This document shows, piece by piece, positions 27,311 through 35,884 of a stretch of 64,000 nucleotides of DNA. Below the pieces are notes generated by a model. That model was not told where the DNA came from. It did no database searches and saw nothing but the letters and a program-made list of their open reading frames with translations. The DNA lies in assembly GCA_963717695.1 (NCBI GenBank), contig CAVQWR010000006.1:434001-498000 (forward strand), in the 5' to 3' direction. The stretch comes from CAIWHR01 sp963717695 (GTDB lineage Bacteria > Pseudomonadota > Gammaproteobacteria > Burkholderiales > Casimicrobiaceae). Numbering within the stretch: position 1 is the first letter of the stretch; each line of letters starts with the position of its first letter. Both the position numbers and the translations under genes were made by a program.

Positions 27311-28595
27311 TCAACGGTAGCCGAACAGCGCGGGCAGCAGCGTCGAGAGCGCCGGAACGAGCGACAGCAGCGCGAGCACGGCGACCTGCGCGCCAAGGAA
27401 CGGCCAGAGCTCGCCGACGAGGCGCGCCAGCGGCACGCGTGCAACGACCGACGTGACCGCGAGCAGCCCGCCGACCGGCGGCGTGATCATGCCCATCGTC
27501 AGGTTGACGATGACGATGATGCCGAACTGCAGATCGCTGATGCCGAGCGCGTGCGCGATCGGCGCCAGCATCGGCACCAGCACGACGACGCCGGGCAGCG
27601 GCTCGATGAAGATGCCGAACGCGAGCAGCAGCAGGTTGACCGCGAGCAGGAACACGAGCGGACTGAGCTGCGCGCCGACGATGAGATCGGACATCTGCTG
27701 CGGCACCCGCGACACCGTCAGCACCCAGGCGAACGCCGCCGACATCGCGACGATCACGAGCACCGACGCCGACATCAGCGCCGAGCGCAGCAGGATCGCC
27801 GGCAGCATCCGCCATTCGAGCGAGCCGTAGATCCATCGCCCCGCCGCGAGCGCGTAGAACACGGCGACGACCGACGCCTCCGTCGGCGTGAACGCGCCGG
27901 AGCCGATGCCGCCCAGGATCAGGACCGGCAGCACCAGCGCAGGCAACGCGCGCACCGTGTTGCGCACGTAGTCGCGCGGGCTGGGGCGCTCCGGGCTGCC
28001 GCGATAGTCGCGCCGCACCGAGACGCGATGGTTGATCACTGCCATCGCCACGGCGATCAGGAGTCCGGGGATCACGCCGGCCAGCATCAGCCCGAGCAGA
28101 TTGACGCCGGGATACGCGAGCGCGTAGACGACCATCGTGATCGACGGCGGGATGATCGGCCCGAGGATCGACACCGCCGCCGTCAGTGCCGCGGCGTACT
28201 CGGCGCGATAGCCGTCGCGTTTCATCATCCGGATCATGATCGCGCCCGGTCCCGCGGCATCGGCCAGCGCCGAGCCGCTGATGCCGGAGAAGAACGTGAT
28301 CGCGAGGATGTTCGTGTGGCCGAGCCCGCCGCGGAAGCGGCCGACGAACTGCGATGCGAAGCGCAGCAGCACTTCGGACAATGCGCCGCCGGTCATGAGC
28401 TCCGCCGTGAGAATGAAGAACGGCACCGCCATCAGCGCGAAGACGTCGATGCCGCTGAACATGTACTTCGGCAGCGCGATCAGCGGCAGCCCGCCGACGA
28501 CGATGGCGGCGAGCGTCGCCGCCGCCCAGCGCGAAGGCGACGGGCACGCCGAACGCCAGCAGCGCGACACAGCCGAGGAAGAGCGTAGCGATCAT
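27311..28595 (-). CDS. dctM: TRAP transporter large permease DctM (frameshifted)
   Basis: The large membrane subunit of a TRAP transporter, with about twelve helices. The DctM motifs GISGSALADAAGPGAIMI, SILGPIIPPSITMVVYA and FGIIVIVNLTMGMITPPVG are intact. The N-terminus (MIATLFLGCVALLAFGVPVAFALG) lies in a different frame from the rest; the break is at about 28516-28527 in a GCC repeat. The 1285-base span is one base over a multiple of three, and correcting it gives 427 residues, the usual length. The start overlaps the dctQ stop by four bases. A single-base insertion error is the simplest reading. Confidence 0.88.
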
Positions 28596-29101
28596 GCGTC
28601 GAGCGTTTCCGCAGTGTGCTCGGGCGCCGGGAGGAAGCGCCCGTGGCGAACGAATTCGGATGCCATCAGGACGAGGTGGGCCAGCATCAGCGCGAACCCG
28701 ATCGGCATCGCGAGATAGACGGCGCCGAACGGGATGCCGAGCACGGGAGTGGTCTGGTCCCACGTGAGCGTCGCGTAGCGGATGCCCAGCACGATCATGA
28801 CGACGAAGAGCGTGCCGAGCACCGCAAGCACGACGGCGCGGAGCGCGACCGCGAAGCGCGGCACCGCGAGCGAGAGCGAGTCGATCGCGACGTGCGCGCC
28901 GTAGCGCAGCACGATGCCGCAGCCGACGAAGGTGAGCCAGATCATCAGGAAGCGCGAGACTTCCTCGACCCACAGGATCGAGCGATCCGTGAAGAAGCGC
29001 AGCGCGACGTTGCTGAAGACCATCACCGCCATCGCGGCGAGCATCGCGATCACGGCCCACTGGTTCGCGCGGATCAGGGCACGGTCGAAGGTGGCTTGCA
29101 T
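28592..29101 (-). CDS. dctQ: TRAP transporter small permease DctQ
   Basis: A 169-residue protein with four predicted helices and the DctQ landmark ILWVEEVSRFLMIWLTFVG. It forms the membrane part of the TRAP importer with DctM, which overlaps it by four bases. Transport is driven by the sodium gradient in known systems. The partner DctP is presumably the convergent gene at 26311, the nearest binding-protein gene. Confidence 0.9.
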   Translation of the reverse strand: MQATFDRALIRANQWAVIAMLAAMAVMVFSNVALRFFTDRSILWVEEVSRFLMIWLTFVGCGIVLRYGAHVAIDSLSLAVPRFAVALRAVVLAVLGTLFVVMIVLGIRYATLTWDQTTPVLGIPFGAVYLAMPIGFALMLAHLVLMASEFVRHGRFLPAPEHTAETLDA

Positions 29102-29219
29102 CGGCGGGTCCCGGAAGCGGCGCGCGATTGTCGCATGATTCGATGCCGGCGGTCCGCGGCGGTGGCGCCGCTATAATCGGGCGCAGCGCACGTCGCGCTC
29201 TCCGCCCCAGGTCCGACGC

Positions 29220-30425
29220 ATGTCAAATCCGCCCGCAGCCCGTCCTCTCGACGGGATCAAGGTGCTCGAGCTGGGCGCGCTCATCGCCGGTCCGTTCTGC
29301 GCAAAGACGCTCGCGGAATTCGGCGCCGAAGTCGTCAAGATCGAGCCGCCCGGCGAAGGCGATCCGCTGCGCAAGTGGCGCTACGTGAAGGACGGCACGT
29401 CGCTGTGGTGGCACGTGCAGTCGCGCAACAAGAAGAGCGTCGCACTCGACCTGCGCAGTCCCGAGGGCCAGGCGATCGCGCGCCGGCTGGCGCTTGCCGC
29501 CGACATCGTCGTCGAGAACTTCCGGCCCGGCACGATGGAGTCGTGGGGACTCGGGTATGACGCGCTCGCCGCGGAGAATCCGGGACTCGTCATGGTGCGC
29601 ATCTCGGGCTACGGACAGACCGGGCCGTATCGCGAGCGTCCAGGCTTCGGCGTCATCGGCGAAGCCTTCGGCGGCCTGCGTCACGTGACCGGCACGCCGG
29701 ACCGGCCGCCGTCGCGCGTGGGCGTCTCCATCGGCGACACGCTGTCCGCGCTGTACGGCGTGATCGGCGCACTGATGGCGCTGCAGGCGCGGCAGCGCAC
29801 GGGCCGCGGCCAGATGGTCGACGTCGCGCTGTTCGAATCGGTGTTCTCGGTGATGGAATCGACGCTGCCGGAATTCGACGCCTTCGGCGCGGTGCGCGAG
29901 CGCACCGGCTCGATCCTGCCGGGCATCGCGCCGACGTCCGCCTATCGTTGCGCCGACGGCAGCTACGTGCTCATCGCCGCGAACGGCGACTCGATCTTCC
30001 GGCGGCTCTGCGCCGCGATGGGGCGCGCCGACCTCGCCGCCGATGCGACGCTCGCGCACAACGACGGCCGCGCGGCACGGCAACTCTGGCTCGACGAGCA
30101 GATCGAGCAATGGACATGCGAGCGCTCGCCCGCCGACGTGCTCGCGGCCATGGAGGCGGCCGCGGTCCCCGCCTCGAAGATCTACACGATCGCCGACATC
30201 GTCGCCGACCCGCACTACGCGGCGCGGGCGATGCTGCGCGAGATCACGCAGGCCGACGGCACGCCGCTCAAGGTGCCGGGCGTCGTGCCAAAGCTCTCCG
30301 CGACGCCCGGCGATTTCGCGGGCGGCGGTCCGGCGCTCGGCGCGCACACCGATGAAATCCTGCGCCGGCTGGGATACGACGACGGCGCGATCGCCGCGCT
30401 GCGCTTACGCGGCGTCGTCGCCTGA
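29220..30425 (+). CDS. CaiB/BaiF family CoA-transferase
   Basis: A 401-residue class III CoA-transferase moving CoA between carboxylic acids. Motifs include GIKVLELGALIAGPFCAKTLAEFGAEVVKIEPP, NKKSVALDLRSPEG, and VGVSIGDTLSALYG with the expected catalytic Asp173. The C-terminus carries DPHYAARAMLREI. Substrates are not evident. A neighbouring TRAP importer for organic acids makes a dicarboxylate or related acid plausible. Its 3' end overlaps the convergent TetR gene by 21 bases. Confidence 0.9.
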   Translation: MSNPPAARPLDGIKVLELGALIAGPFCAKTLAEFGAEVVKIEPPGEGDPLRKWRYVKDGTSLWWHVQSRNKKSVALDLRSPEGQAIARRLALAADIVVENFRPGTMESWGLGYDALAAENPGLVMVRISGYGQTGPYRERPGFGVIGEAFGGLRHVTGTPDRPPSRVGVSIGDTLSALYGVIGALMALQARQRTGRGQMVDVALFESVFSVMESTLPEFDAFGAVRERTGSILPGIAPTSAYRCADGSYVLIAANGDSIFRRLCAAMGRADLAADATLAHNDGRAARQLWLDEQIEQWTCERSPADVLAAMEAAAVPASKIYTIADIVADPHYAARAMLREITQADGTPLKVPGVVPKLSATPGDFAGGGPALGAHTDEILRRLGYDDGAIAALRLRGVVA

Positions 30426-31019
30426 AGGCACGGGACCGAGCTCAAGCATCGCGTAGAGCATCTTCTCGGTGGCCGCGATCACACGCGGTCGCACGTGCGG
30501 GCGAGCAACCGCGCGCGCCAGGGCAACCGCGCCCGAAAGTGCCGCGAACACCGCAAGCGCGACCTCGGGCGGCGACATTCCGGCGACGGACGCAAAGCGG
30601 TGCTGCACGGATTTCACGAGCGCCGCCGCCCGCGCGCCGAATTCGGCGCGCGCGGCTTCGTCGCCCCGAGCGACTTCGGGCAGTGACAGCGTCAGCGGAC
30701 ATCCTTCGTCCAGCGACGGGTCGTCCACCTGCGCAAAATAGCGATGGATCAGCGCCCGGAGCCACGCCGCGTCGTCGTGGTCGTCCAGCCCGGCGGTCAG
30801 ACGCCTGAAGCTTTCCTCCAGACCGAAAAGCAATGCCTCGCGGGCGAGCTCGTCCTTGGACGCGAAATGGGCGTAGAAGCCGCCCACGGTGAGTCCGGCC
30901 GCCTGCATCGTCGCCGCGACGGTCGCCGCTTCGGCGCCCTGGCGTTTGATCAGCCGCTCCCCGGCCGCAAGAATCCGGCGTCGGGTCGCCCCCTTGTGTG
31001 CGGCATCGTAGCGTGGCAT
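30405..31019 (-). CDS. TetR/AcrR family transcriptional regulator
   Basis: A 204-residue repressor-type regulator. The N-terminal helix-turn-helix is visible as RRRILAAGERLIKRQGAEAATVAATMQAAGLTVGGFYAHFASKDELAREAL; the LTVGGFYAHFASKDEL recognition helix is typical of a large one-cysteine subgroup. The C-terminal ligand-binding domain has CPLTLSLPEVARGDEAARAEF. The ATG at 31019 is chosen over a TTG further up. It diverges from a GNAT gene across a 72-base AT-rich spacer that holds a palindrome and a perfect -10 hexamer, so it probably controls both. Confidence 0.9.
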   Translation of the reverse strand: MPRYDAAHKGATRRRILAAGERLIKRQGAEAATVAATMQAAGLTVGGFYAHFASKDELAREALLFGLEESFRRLTAGLDDHDDAAWLRALIHRYFAQVDDPSLDEGCPLTLSLPEVARGDEAARAEFGARAAALVKSVQHRFASVAGMSPPEVALAVFAALSGAVALARAVARPHVRPRVIAATEKMLYAMLELGPVPSGDDAA

Positions 31020-31025
31020 GATGTC

Positions 31026-31045
31026 TATAATATTACTGTTGTAAT
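31026..31045. promoter_or_regulatory. AT-rich divergent promoter/operator between TetR and GNAT genes
   Basis: A consensus -10 TATAAT (31026-31031, plus strand, toward the GNAT gene) abuts the palindrome ATTAC-TGTT-GTAAT (31032-31045). On the minus strand a TTGCTA-N17-TAATAT arrangement reads toward the TetR gene. The position suits autorepression by the TetR protein. Confidence 0.45.
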
Positions 31046-31091
31046 TTAAAAGTAGCAAGCGTTATTTCGTCACCGGAACAGGGGTTGAGCC

Positions 31092-31643
31092 ATGGATCCT
31101 GGCGTCGCGCGCGTGCTCTCCTGCGCGGAAGAAGTCACGCTGGCCGGCGGGCGACGGGTCACCCTGGCACCCGTGACGCCCGCGTCGAAACCACTGATCG
31201 CGGCGGCCCTGCTGCGGCTTTCGCCCGAATCGAGCCGGCGCCGCTTTTTCACGCCCCGCTTCTGGATGAGCGACGCTGAGCTCGACGCCTTGACGAACCT
31301 CGACGGCGTCGACCGCTTCGCGATCGGCGCATCCGCCGTTTCGCCAGACGGCAAGGCCGAAGGACTGGGGATTGCCCGCTACGTGCGCGATGCGCGCGAG
31401 CGCCGCGCCGCCGAGGCCGCGGTCGTCGTGGTCGACGCGTGGCAGCGCCTGGGGCTCGGCAAGCTGTTGCTGCGTCGCCTCGCGGCGTCAGCCCTTGCCC
31501 GTGGCATCGACCGGCTGCGCGGCATCGTGCTGCGGGACAACGATCCGATGCTGGGGCTCCTCACCCGCCATGCACCCGGCCTCGCATTGATCCGCGCGGA
31601 CGGCCATCTGCAGGTCGAGGTGCGGCTCCACGCGCGAAAATAG
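31092..31643 (+). CDS. GNAT family N-acetyltransferase
   Basis: A 183-residue acetyltransferase. The N-terminal part (SPESSRRRFFTPRFWMSDAELDALTNLDG) resembles the acetyltransferase domain appended to some acyl-CoA synthetases. The acetyl-CoA motif is VVVVDAWQRLGLGKLLLRRLAASA. It could modify a protein or a small molecule; no substrate is evident. It is divergently paired with a TetR regulator that probably represses it. Confidence 0.85.
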   Translation: MDPGVARVLSCAEEVTLAGGRRVTLAPVTPASKPLIAAALLRLSPESSRRRFFTPRFWMSDAELDALTNLDGVDRFAIGASAVSPDGKAEGLGIARYVRDARERRAAEAAVVVVDAWQRLGLGKLLLRRLAASALARGIDRLRGIVLRDNDPMLGLLTRHAPGLALIRADGHLQVEVRLHARK

Positions 31644-32198
31644 CGCCGCACCTGCAGCGTCACCCCTTCGGAACTGGCCCGACCATGATTGGGGTGCGCG
31701 CTCAGCGAGGGTCCGCCCGATACCAAATGTGTTCGATCAAAGACCCAACCAATGGGACCTACGGTATCTCGCGATACTCCGCGCGTGGTTCTTCGCGTCC
31801 GACGCCGGGACCTGATCGTCTCCCAGCGCAAAGTTCCATCATATTTCCTGATGCTGCTGATCTAGAACGATGATTTGATTCGTTTAGCCTCCATCCGTAT
31901 CGTGCAATGTTGCATTGCACCATTCCTTCTCGGTCCCAAATGCCCTTCGACCAACAACCCGAAAGGACGTTGAGCGGCGAAGGCAGTAGACGCGACATTC
32001 AGGGTGCCCGCGTGGGGCAATACGGGGAGCGGCGATTCGAGCGCGCGCGCTACTTCGCTCAATCCCGAAGATCGCGGCTGCCCTTTGGCGCGACGCTATT
32101 GTTCCGCGAATGCACAGCCAGCCTCGGAGCACGTCCCTCGTTCAAACCGATCCATTCGGGTGGCTGGTCAGCCCCCTTCACGGTAAGGAAGCCGCATC
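31644..32198. other. Non-coding stretch before mgsA
   Basis: I see no credible gene in this 555-base interval. Short open frames on both strands lack start sites, coding bias and family motifs. Base composition is visibly less GC-rich than the surroundings and continues so into mgsA. The only distinct structure is the 19-base palindrome at 31902-31920. No tRNA fold or insertion-sequence end was seen. It may be a long regulatory leader or the scar of an insertion. Confidence 0.5.
31902..31920. promoter_or_regulatory. 19-base palindrome upstream of mgsA
   Basis: GTGCAATG-TTG-CATTGCAC has perfect eight-base arms around a three-base spacer. It lies 278 bases before the mgsA start in otherwise featureless DNA. 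It could be an operator or a small stem; no T-tract follows on either strand. Confidence 0.4.
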
Positions 32199-32699
32199 AT
32201 GGATACAGCTGTTGCCGTAGTGACACCTCGGAAGCGCATCGCACTCGTGGCCCACGACAACAAGAAGGCGGATTTGCTTGAGTGGGCGCAATACAATCGT
32301 GACCTGTTAGCCAACCATGAGTTGTTGGCCACCGGAACGACGGGAACATTGCTCGAGGAGGCGCTGCAGGTCCCGGTAGTCAAGCTCCAGAGCGGCCCCT
32401 TAGGCGGAGACCAGCAAGTCGGCGCCCGCATTGCCGAGGGTACCGTCGACCTTGTCATCTTCTTCTGGGACCCGCTGCAGCCGCAGCCACACGACCCCGA
32501 TGTCAAGGCGCTGCTGCGCATTGCGGTCGTTTGGAACATCCCGGTGGCGTGCAACCGGGCCTCGGCGGACTACATGATTTCCTCTCCTTTGCTGTCGTCG
32601 GAGTATGAGCGTCAATTGCCGGAATACGAGGCCTATCAGAATCGAATGGTCAATCTGAGAAACACCGCTGAAGCTTCTGAACTGGCCTTGGAAACATAA
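32199..32699 (+). CDS. mgsA: Methylglyoxal synthase MgsA
   Basis: Converts dihydroxyacetone phosphate to methylglyoxal and phosphate, a bypass that frees phosphate when sugar phosphates build up. Residues known in E. coli appear at the same numbers: His19 and Asp20 (LVAHDNKK), Asp71 (GGDQQVGA), and Asp91, His98 and Asp101 (FFWDPLQPQPHDPDV). The protein is 166 residues, about 14 longer than E. coli MgsA at the C-terminus. A ribosome site AAGGA precedes the ATG. Codons such as TTA, ACA and CAT are more frequent than in neighbours, suggesting separate ancestry. Confidence 0.95.
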   Translation: MDTAVAVVTPRKRIALVAHDNKKADLLEWAQYNRDLLANHELLATGTTGTLLEEALQVPVVKLQSGPLGGDQQVGARIAEGTVDLVIFFWDPLQPQPHDPDVKALLRIAVVWNIPVACNRASADYMISSPLLSSEYERQLPEYEAYQNRMVNLRNTAEASELALET

Positions 32700-32816
32700 G
32701 TCACCGCTCCATGCCAGCTCCGATGCAGGGTCGCACTCCGGCAAGCGCACGACTTCTGCAGCGCGATGCCTGGCGGTCCCTGCCAGAGGGAAGGCGGCAA
32801 GGCCGGACCCCGGGGC

Positions 32817-33665
32817 TCAACGCACCGCATCGATCGCAAGCACGCTGGCATCCTCGGCACCATACCCTGCGGCGATGAGTTGATCCATCCGCGCCGCAAT
32901 GCCAGGCAGCGCTGCCATTGGCAAAGCGCCGGAGGTTTCAAGCATCAGCCGCACATCCTTGCGCGCCATTGCCAATTCGAAACTGGGGCTGAAGTTTCCC
33001 TTTGCCATATTCGCACCGCGCCCCGAAATCAATGCATTGAAATCGAGCTTGCCGAGCAGATCAATGGCGCCCGCCGCATCGATGCGCGACGCCTTGGCGA
33101 GGGTGAGGACATCCGCCATCGCAGCCCAGACACCGATAATCATGGCATTGCCAAGCAGCTTGTTCGCCGCCGCAACATCGGCGCGCTCGCCCATGTACTC
33201 CAGGCGCCCCGTCATCCTGGCGAGATCGGCCTTTACATTTTCGAAAAGCGATCGCGGCCCGGCCGCCATCATGATTCCCTTGGCTTCGCGCGCGGCCGCT
33301 GGCCCCATGAAGACCGGGCAATGCAGATACTTCACGCCTTCGGCCCGGAGCCGTTCGGCCCGCTCCATGGTAAGCCTCGGCAATGTGGTGGTGTGATCGA
33401 TCACGGTCGCATCGGACGAAAGGCCGGAGCGCGCGGCCGCAATCACGTCTTCGACCACGGCATCGTCCTTCAGCACGAGATGCACTCGCGAGGCATTGCG
33501 AACGGCTTCCGCCGGGGTTGGCGCCGGCTTGACGCCGAATGGCGCCAGGGCCTGCATTTTGTCGGGCGAACGATTCCAGGCCGTGACCTGATCGCCACGC
33601 TTGGCGGCGGCCTCCGCGAACGCGCTCCCGAGCAATCCAGTACCGAGAAACGCTACGTGTCCCAT
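32817..33665 (-). CDS. NAD(P)-dependent oxidoreductase, 3-hydroxyisobutyrate dehydrogenase family
   Basis: A 282-residue beta-hydroxyacid dehydrogenase-type enzyme. The Rossmann motif is VAFLGTGLLGSAFAEAAAKRG; the substrate-side motif is HCPVFMGPAAAREAKGIMMAAG (the usual DAPVSGG region is altered to CPVFMG). The catalytic Lys lies in AAANKLLGNAMI. Family members oxidise 3-hydroxyisobutyrate or reduce tartronate semialdehyde; this one cannot be assigned. The ATG at 33665 gives the family start. Composition is somewhat less GC-rich than adjacent genes, like mgsA. Confidence 0.85.
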   Translation of the reverse strand: MGHVAFLGTGLLGSAFAEAAAKRGDQVTAWNRSPDKMQALAPFGVKPAPTPAEAVRNASRVHLVLKDDAVVEDVIAAARSGLSSDATVIDHTTTLPRLTMERAERLRAEGVKYLHCPVFMGPAAAREAKGIMMAAGPRSLFENVKADLARMTGRLEYMGERADVAAANKLLGNAMIIGVWAAMADVLTLAKASRIDAAGAIDLLGKLDFNALISGRGANMAKGNFSPSFELAMARKDVRLMLETSGALPMAALPGIAARMDQLIAAGYGAEDASVLAIDAVR

Positions 33666-33710
33666 CGTGGTTCTCCTCTCTTGCGCCCTGCGCGCGTTCG
33701 GCACACCCAT

Positions 33711-35303
33711 TCATCTCGCGCCGGCCGGTTTGAATTTCCAGGCGAGCGTGAACTCGTCGGTGCGCGGCACGTACGTGATGCCGTCGCGCGCGGCCCACAG
33801 GTTCACCTGGAAATGCAGCGGGATGACGCCGGTGTCGCCGATCGCGAGCTCGGTCGCCCGCTGCAGCAGCGCTTCGCGGCGCGGATCGTCGACGGTCGCG
33901 AGCGCATCTTCGGTCAGCGCGTCGACTTTCGCGTTCGAGTACCGGCCCCGGTTCGCGGTGCCGTAGCCCTTGTCGCGGTTGTAGGTCATCAGCAGCGCCT
34001 TCAGCGACGACGACGCCTCGCCCGTTCCCGTGCTCCAGCCGAGCAGCATGAAGCTGAACTTGAGATCGGTCGCCTGCGTGAAAAACGTCGCGGACGGCAT
34101 GGCGACGACCTTGGTGTCGACGCCGATCCGCGCGAGCATCTGCGCGACGGTCTGCGCGATCCGGGCATCGTTCACATAGCGGTTGTTGGGCGCGTGGATC
34201 GTGAGCCCGAAGCCCTGCGGATAGCCCGCCTCCGCCAGCAGCTTCTTCGCGCCCTCGGGATCGAACGGCTCGACCTTGAGGTTCCTCGTCGCACCGAACA
34301 GGAACTCGGGCACGAGCTGGCCCGACGCGATCGCTTCGCCCTCCATTACCTTGTCGACGATCGCGCTGCGGTTGATCGCCTTCGACAGCGCGCGGCGAAC
34401 ACGCGCATCCTTGAGCGGATTGTGCGGCAGCGGATTGCCCGCCTTGTCGGTGACGAACGGTGAGACGTCGCGGTCGCTGTCCATGTGAAGGTAGATGAGG
34501 CGATCGGCGACGGTGCGGTAGACGCCGAGCCGCCGGTCCGACTTGAGCCGTGCCGCGTCGGCGGTGGGCACGGCCTCGATCACCTGCACGTCGCCCGCCA
34601 GCAGCGCGGCGACCCGCGAGGCATCCTGCGGCAGCAGCCGCAGCGTCACGTGCTCCCACGGCGTCTTCCCGCCCCACCAGCCGTCGTAGCGGGCGAGCTC
34701 GATCCGGTCGCCCTTCGCATACTTGACGAGCCGGTACGGGCCGGTGCCGATCGCCGCCTTGCCGCTGTTGAAGTCGTCGGTCGTCGCCTTGGCGGCCGCC
34801 TTGGAGATGATCGAGATCTGCGTCATGTCGGACGGCATCAGCGGATACGGCGTCGCGGTGATGAAGCGGATCGTGTACGGATCGACGACGACGATGTCCT
34901 TGATCTGCTTCGTGAACGCCGTGAACGGCGACGGGCTGTTCGGAACGGCCGGCACGCGCTGGATCGACGCGATGACATCGTCGGCCGTGAAGTCGCTGCC
35001 GTCGTGGAATTTCACGCCCTTGCGGAGCTTGAATTCCCATGCAAGCGAGCCCACGTTCTTCCACTCCACCGCGAGTCCCGGCTGCAGCTGCGATTTCTCA
35101 TTGCGCTCCACCAGCGTCCCGAAGATGTGGGCGGCGACGTTGTTGTTCGGCGTCACGTTGTGATAGTGCGGATCGAGCGCCGTGACGTCCGTCGCGAGCC
35201 CGATCGACAGGTCGGCGCCCCGGACAGGCATCGTGCCGAACGCGGCAAGCGCGCAAAGCGTCGCGAGCGCGCGGAGGAAAGCGGATCGACGAAGGAAGCG
35301 CAT
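33711..35303 (-). CDS. ABC transporter substrate-binding protein, family 5 (peptide/nickel type)
   Basis: A 530-residue periplasmic protein with a signal peptide (cleavage near VRGADLS) and the SBP-5 layout: LDPHYHNVTPNNNVAAHIFGTLVE, KLRKGVKFHDGSDFTADDVIASIQR, RRALSKAINRSAIVDKVMEG and the C-terminal NLWAARDGITYVPRTDEFTLAWKF. Homologues bind oligopeptides, glutathione, nickel or opines. No permease or ATPase genes accompany it here, so it either partners with a transporter elsewhere or is an orphan. The following dehydrogenase gene starts 45 bases past its stop on the same strand. Confidence 0.9.
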   Translation of the reverse strand: MRFLRRSAFLRALATLCALAAFGTMPVRGADLSIGLATDVTALDPHYHNVTPNNNVAAHIFGTLVERNEKSQLQPGLAVEWKNVGSLAWEFKLRKGVKFHDGSDFTADDVIASIQRVPAVPNSPSPFTAFTKQIKDIVVVDPYTIRFITATPYPLMPSDMTQISIISKAAAKATTDDFNSGKAAIGTGPYRLVKYAKGDRIELARYDGWWGGKTPWEHVTLRLLPQDASRVAALLAGDVQVIEAVPTADAARLKSDRRLGVYRTVADRLIYLHMDSDRDVSPFVTDKAGNPLPHNPLKDARVRRALSKAINRSAIVDKVMEGEAIASGQLVPEFLFGATRNLKVEPFDPEGAKKLLAEAGYPQGFGLTIHAPNNRYVNDARIAQTVAQMLARIGVDTKVVAMPSATFFTQATDLKFSFMLLGWSTGTGEASSSLKALLMTYNRDKGYGTANRGRYSNAKVDALTEDALATVDDPRREALLQRATELAIGDTGVIPLHFQVNLWAARDGITYVPRTDEFTLAWKFKPAGAR

Positions 35304-35526
35304 CGGGATCGTCCTCGTTTCAATACCCTGGAGCGCGCAAGGATAACGCAACGCCGGAACCGCGTGCGGGCCGATCTGTCTGTCTGCATGTGTGCCGCCT
35401 CGCATTTGTTTCGAGGCGTAACAGCGTCAACCCCAAACAAATGGGCGGCGTTGTCGGAAACAAGGGCGAATGGATGCGCCGGCGCATGTCGCGCCGGCCC
35501 CACGTCCTGACGTTCGAGGAGGCAAG

Positions 35527-35874
35527 ATGGTCAAGCGCTTCGCAATCGCAGGTCTCGCAGCCGCGGCGTTCGTCGCCGCCGCTGTTGTCGCGACTCCCGC
35601 CACGGCGGGCAATGTCGCCTGGGGCGTCACGGTCGGCGTGCCCGGGCTCGCCATCAGCGCGGGACAGCCCGCCTATGGCGGATGGGGGCCGGGTTACTAC
35701 GGACCGGCTCCGTATGCGCCCGTGGCGGTGGCGCCGCCCGTCGTCTATCCGTACGCGGCGCCGTATGTGGGCGTCATCGCGCGTCCGTACTATTACGCGG
35801 GCTATCGTCCTTACGTGTATGGGCGCGGATGGCACCGGCCGGTGCATTACGCACACGGTTACGGCTGGCATTGA
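35527..35874 (+). CDS. Small secreted Tyr/Gly/Pro-rich protein
   Basis: A 115-residue protein of unknown function. A signal peptide (MVKRFAIAGLAAAAFVAAAVV, cleavage near ATPATAGN) precedes a low-complexity region rich in Tyr, Gly, Pro and Ala (WGPGYYGPAPYAP; RPYYYAGYRPYVYGRG) and a His-rich end (WHRPVHYAHGYGWH). GAGGAGG lies five bases before the ATG. Similar low-complexity exported proteins occur widely in Proteobacteria without known roles; an envelope-associated or metal-binding role is conceivable. The convergent sorbosone-dehydrogenase-like gene ends ten bases after its stop. Confidence 0.75.
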   Translation: MVKRFAIAGLAAAAFVAAAVVATPATAGNVAWGVTVGVPGLAISAGQPAYGGWGPGYYGPAPYAPVAVAPPVVYPYAAPYVGVIARPYYYAGYRPYVYGRGWHRPVHYAHGYGWH

Positions 35875-35884
35875 TGCCGTCCAT

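Noticed and set aside
27311..28595. Programmed frameshifting in dctM
   Set aside because: No slippery heptamer with downstream structure is evident, the split is in a GCC repeat at the N-terminus, and the same kind of one-base excess recurs in unrelated genes.
31644..32198. tRNA, transposon end or small protein gene in the mgsA leader
   Set aside because: No cloverleaf, no CCA end or T-loop pattern, no terminal repeats with a transposase, and short frames without ribosome sites.
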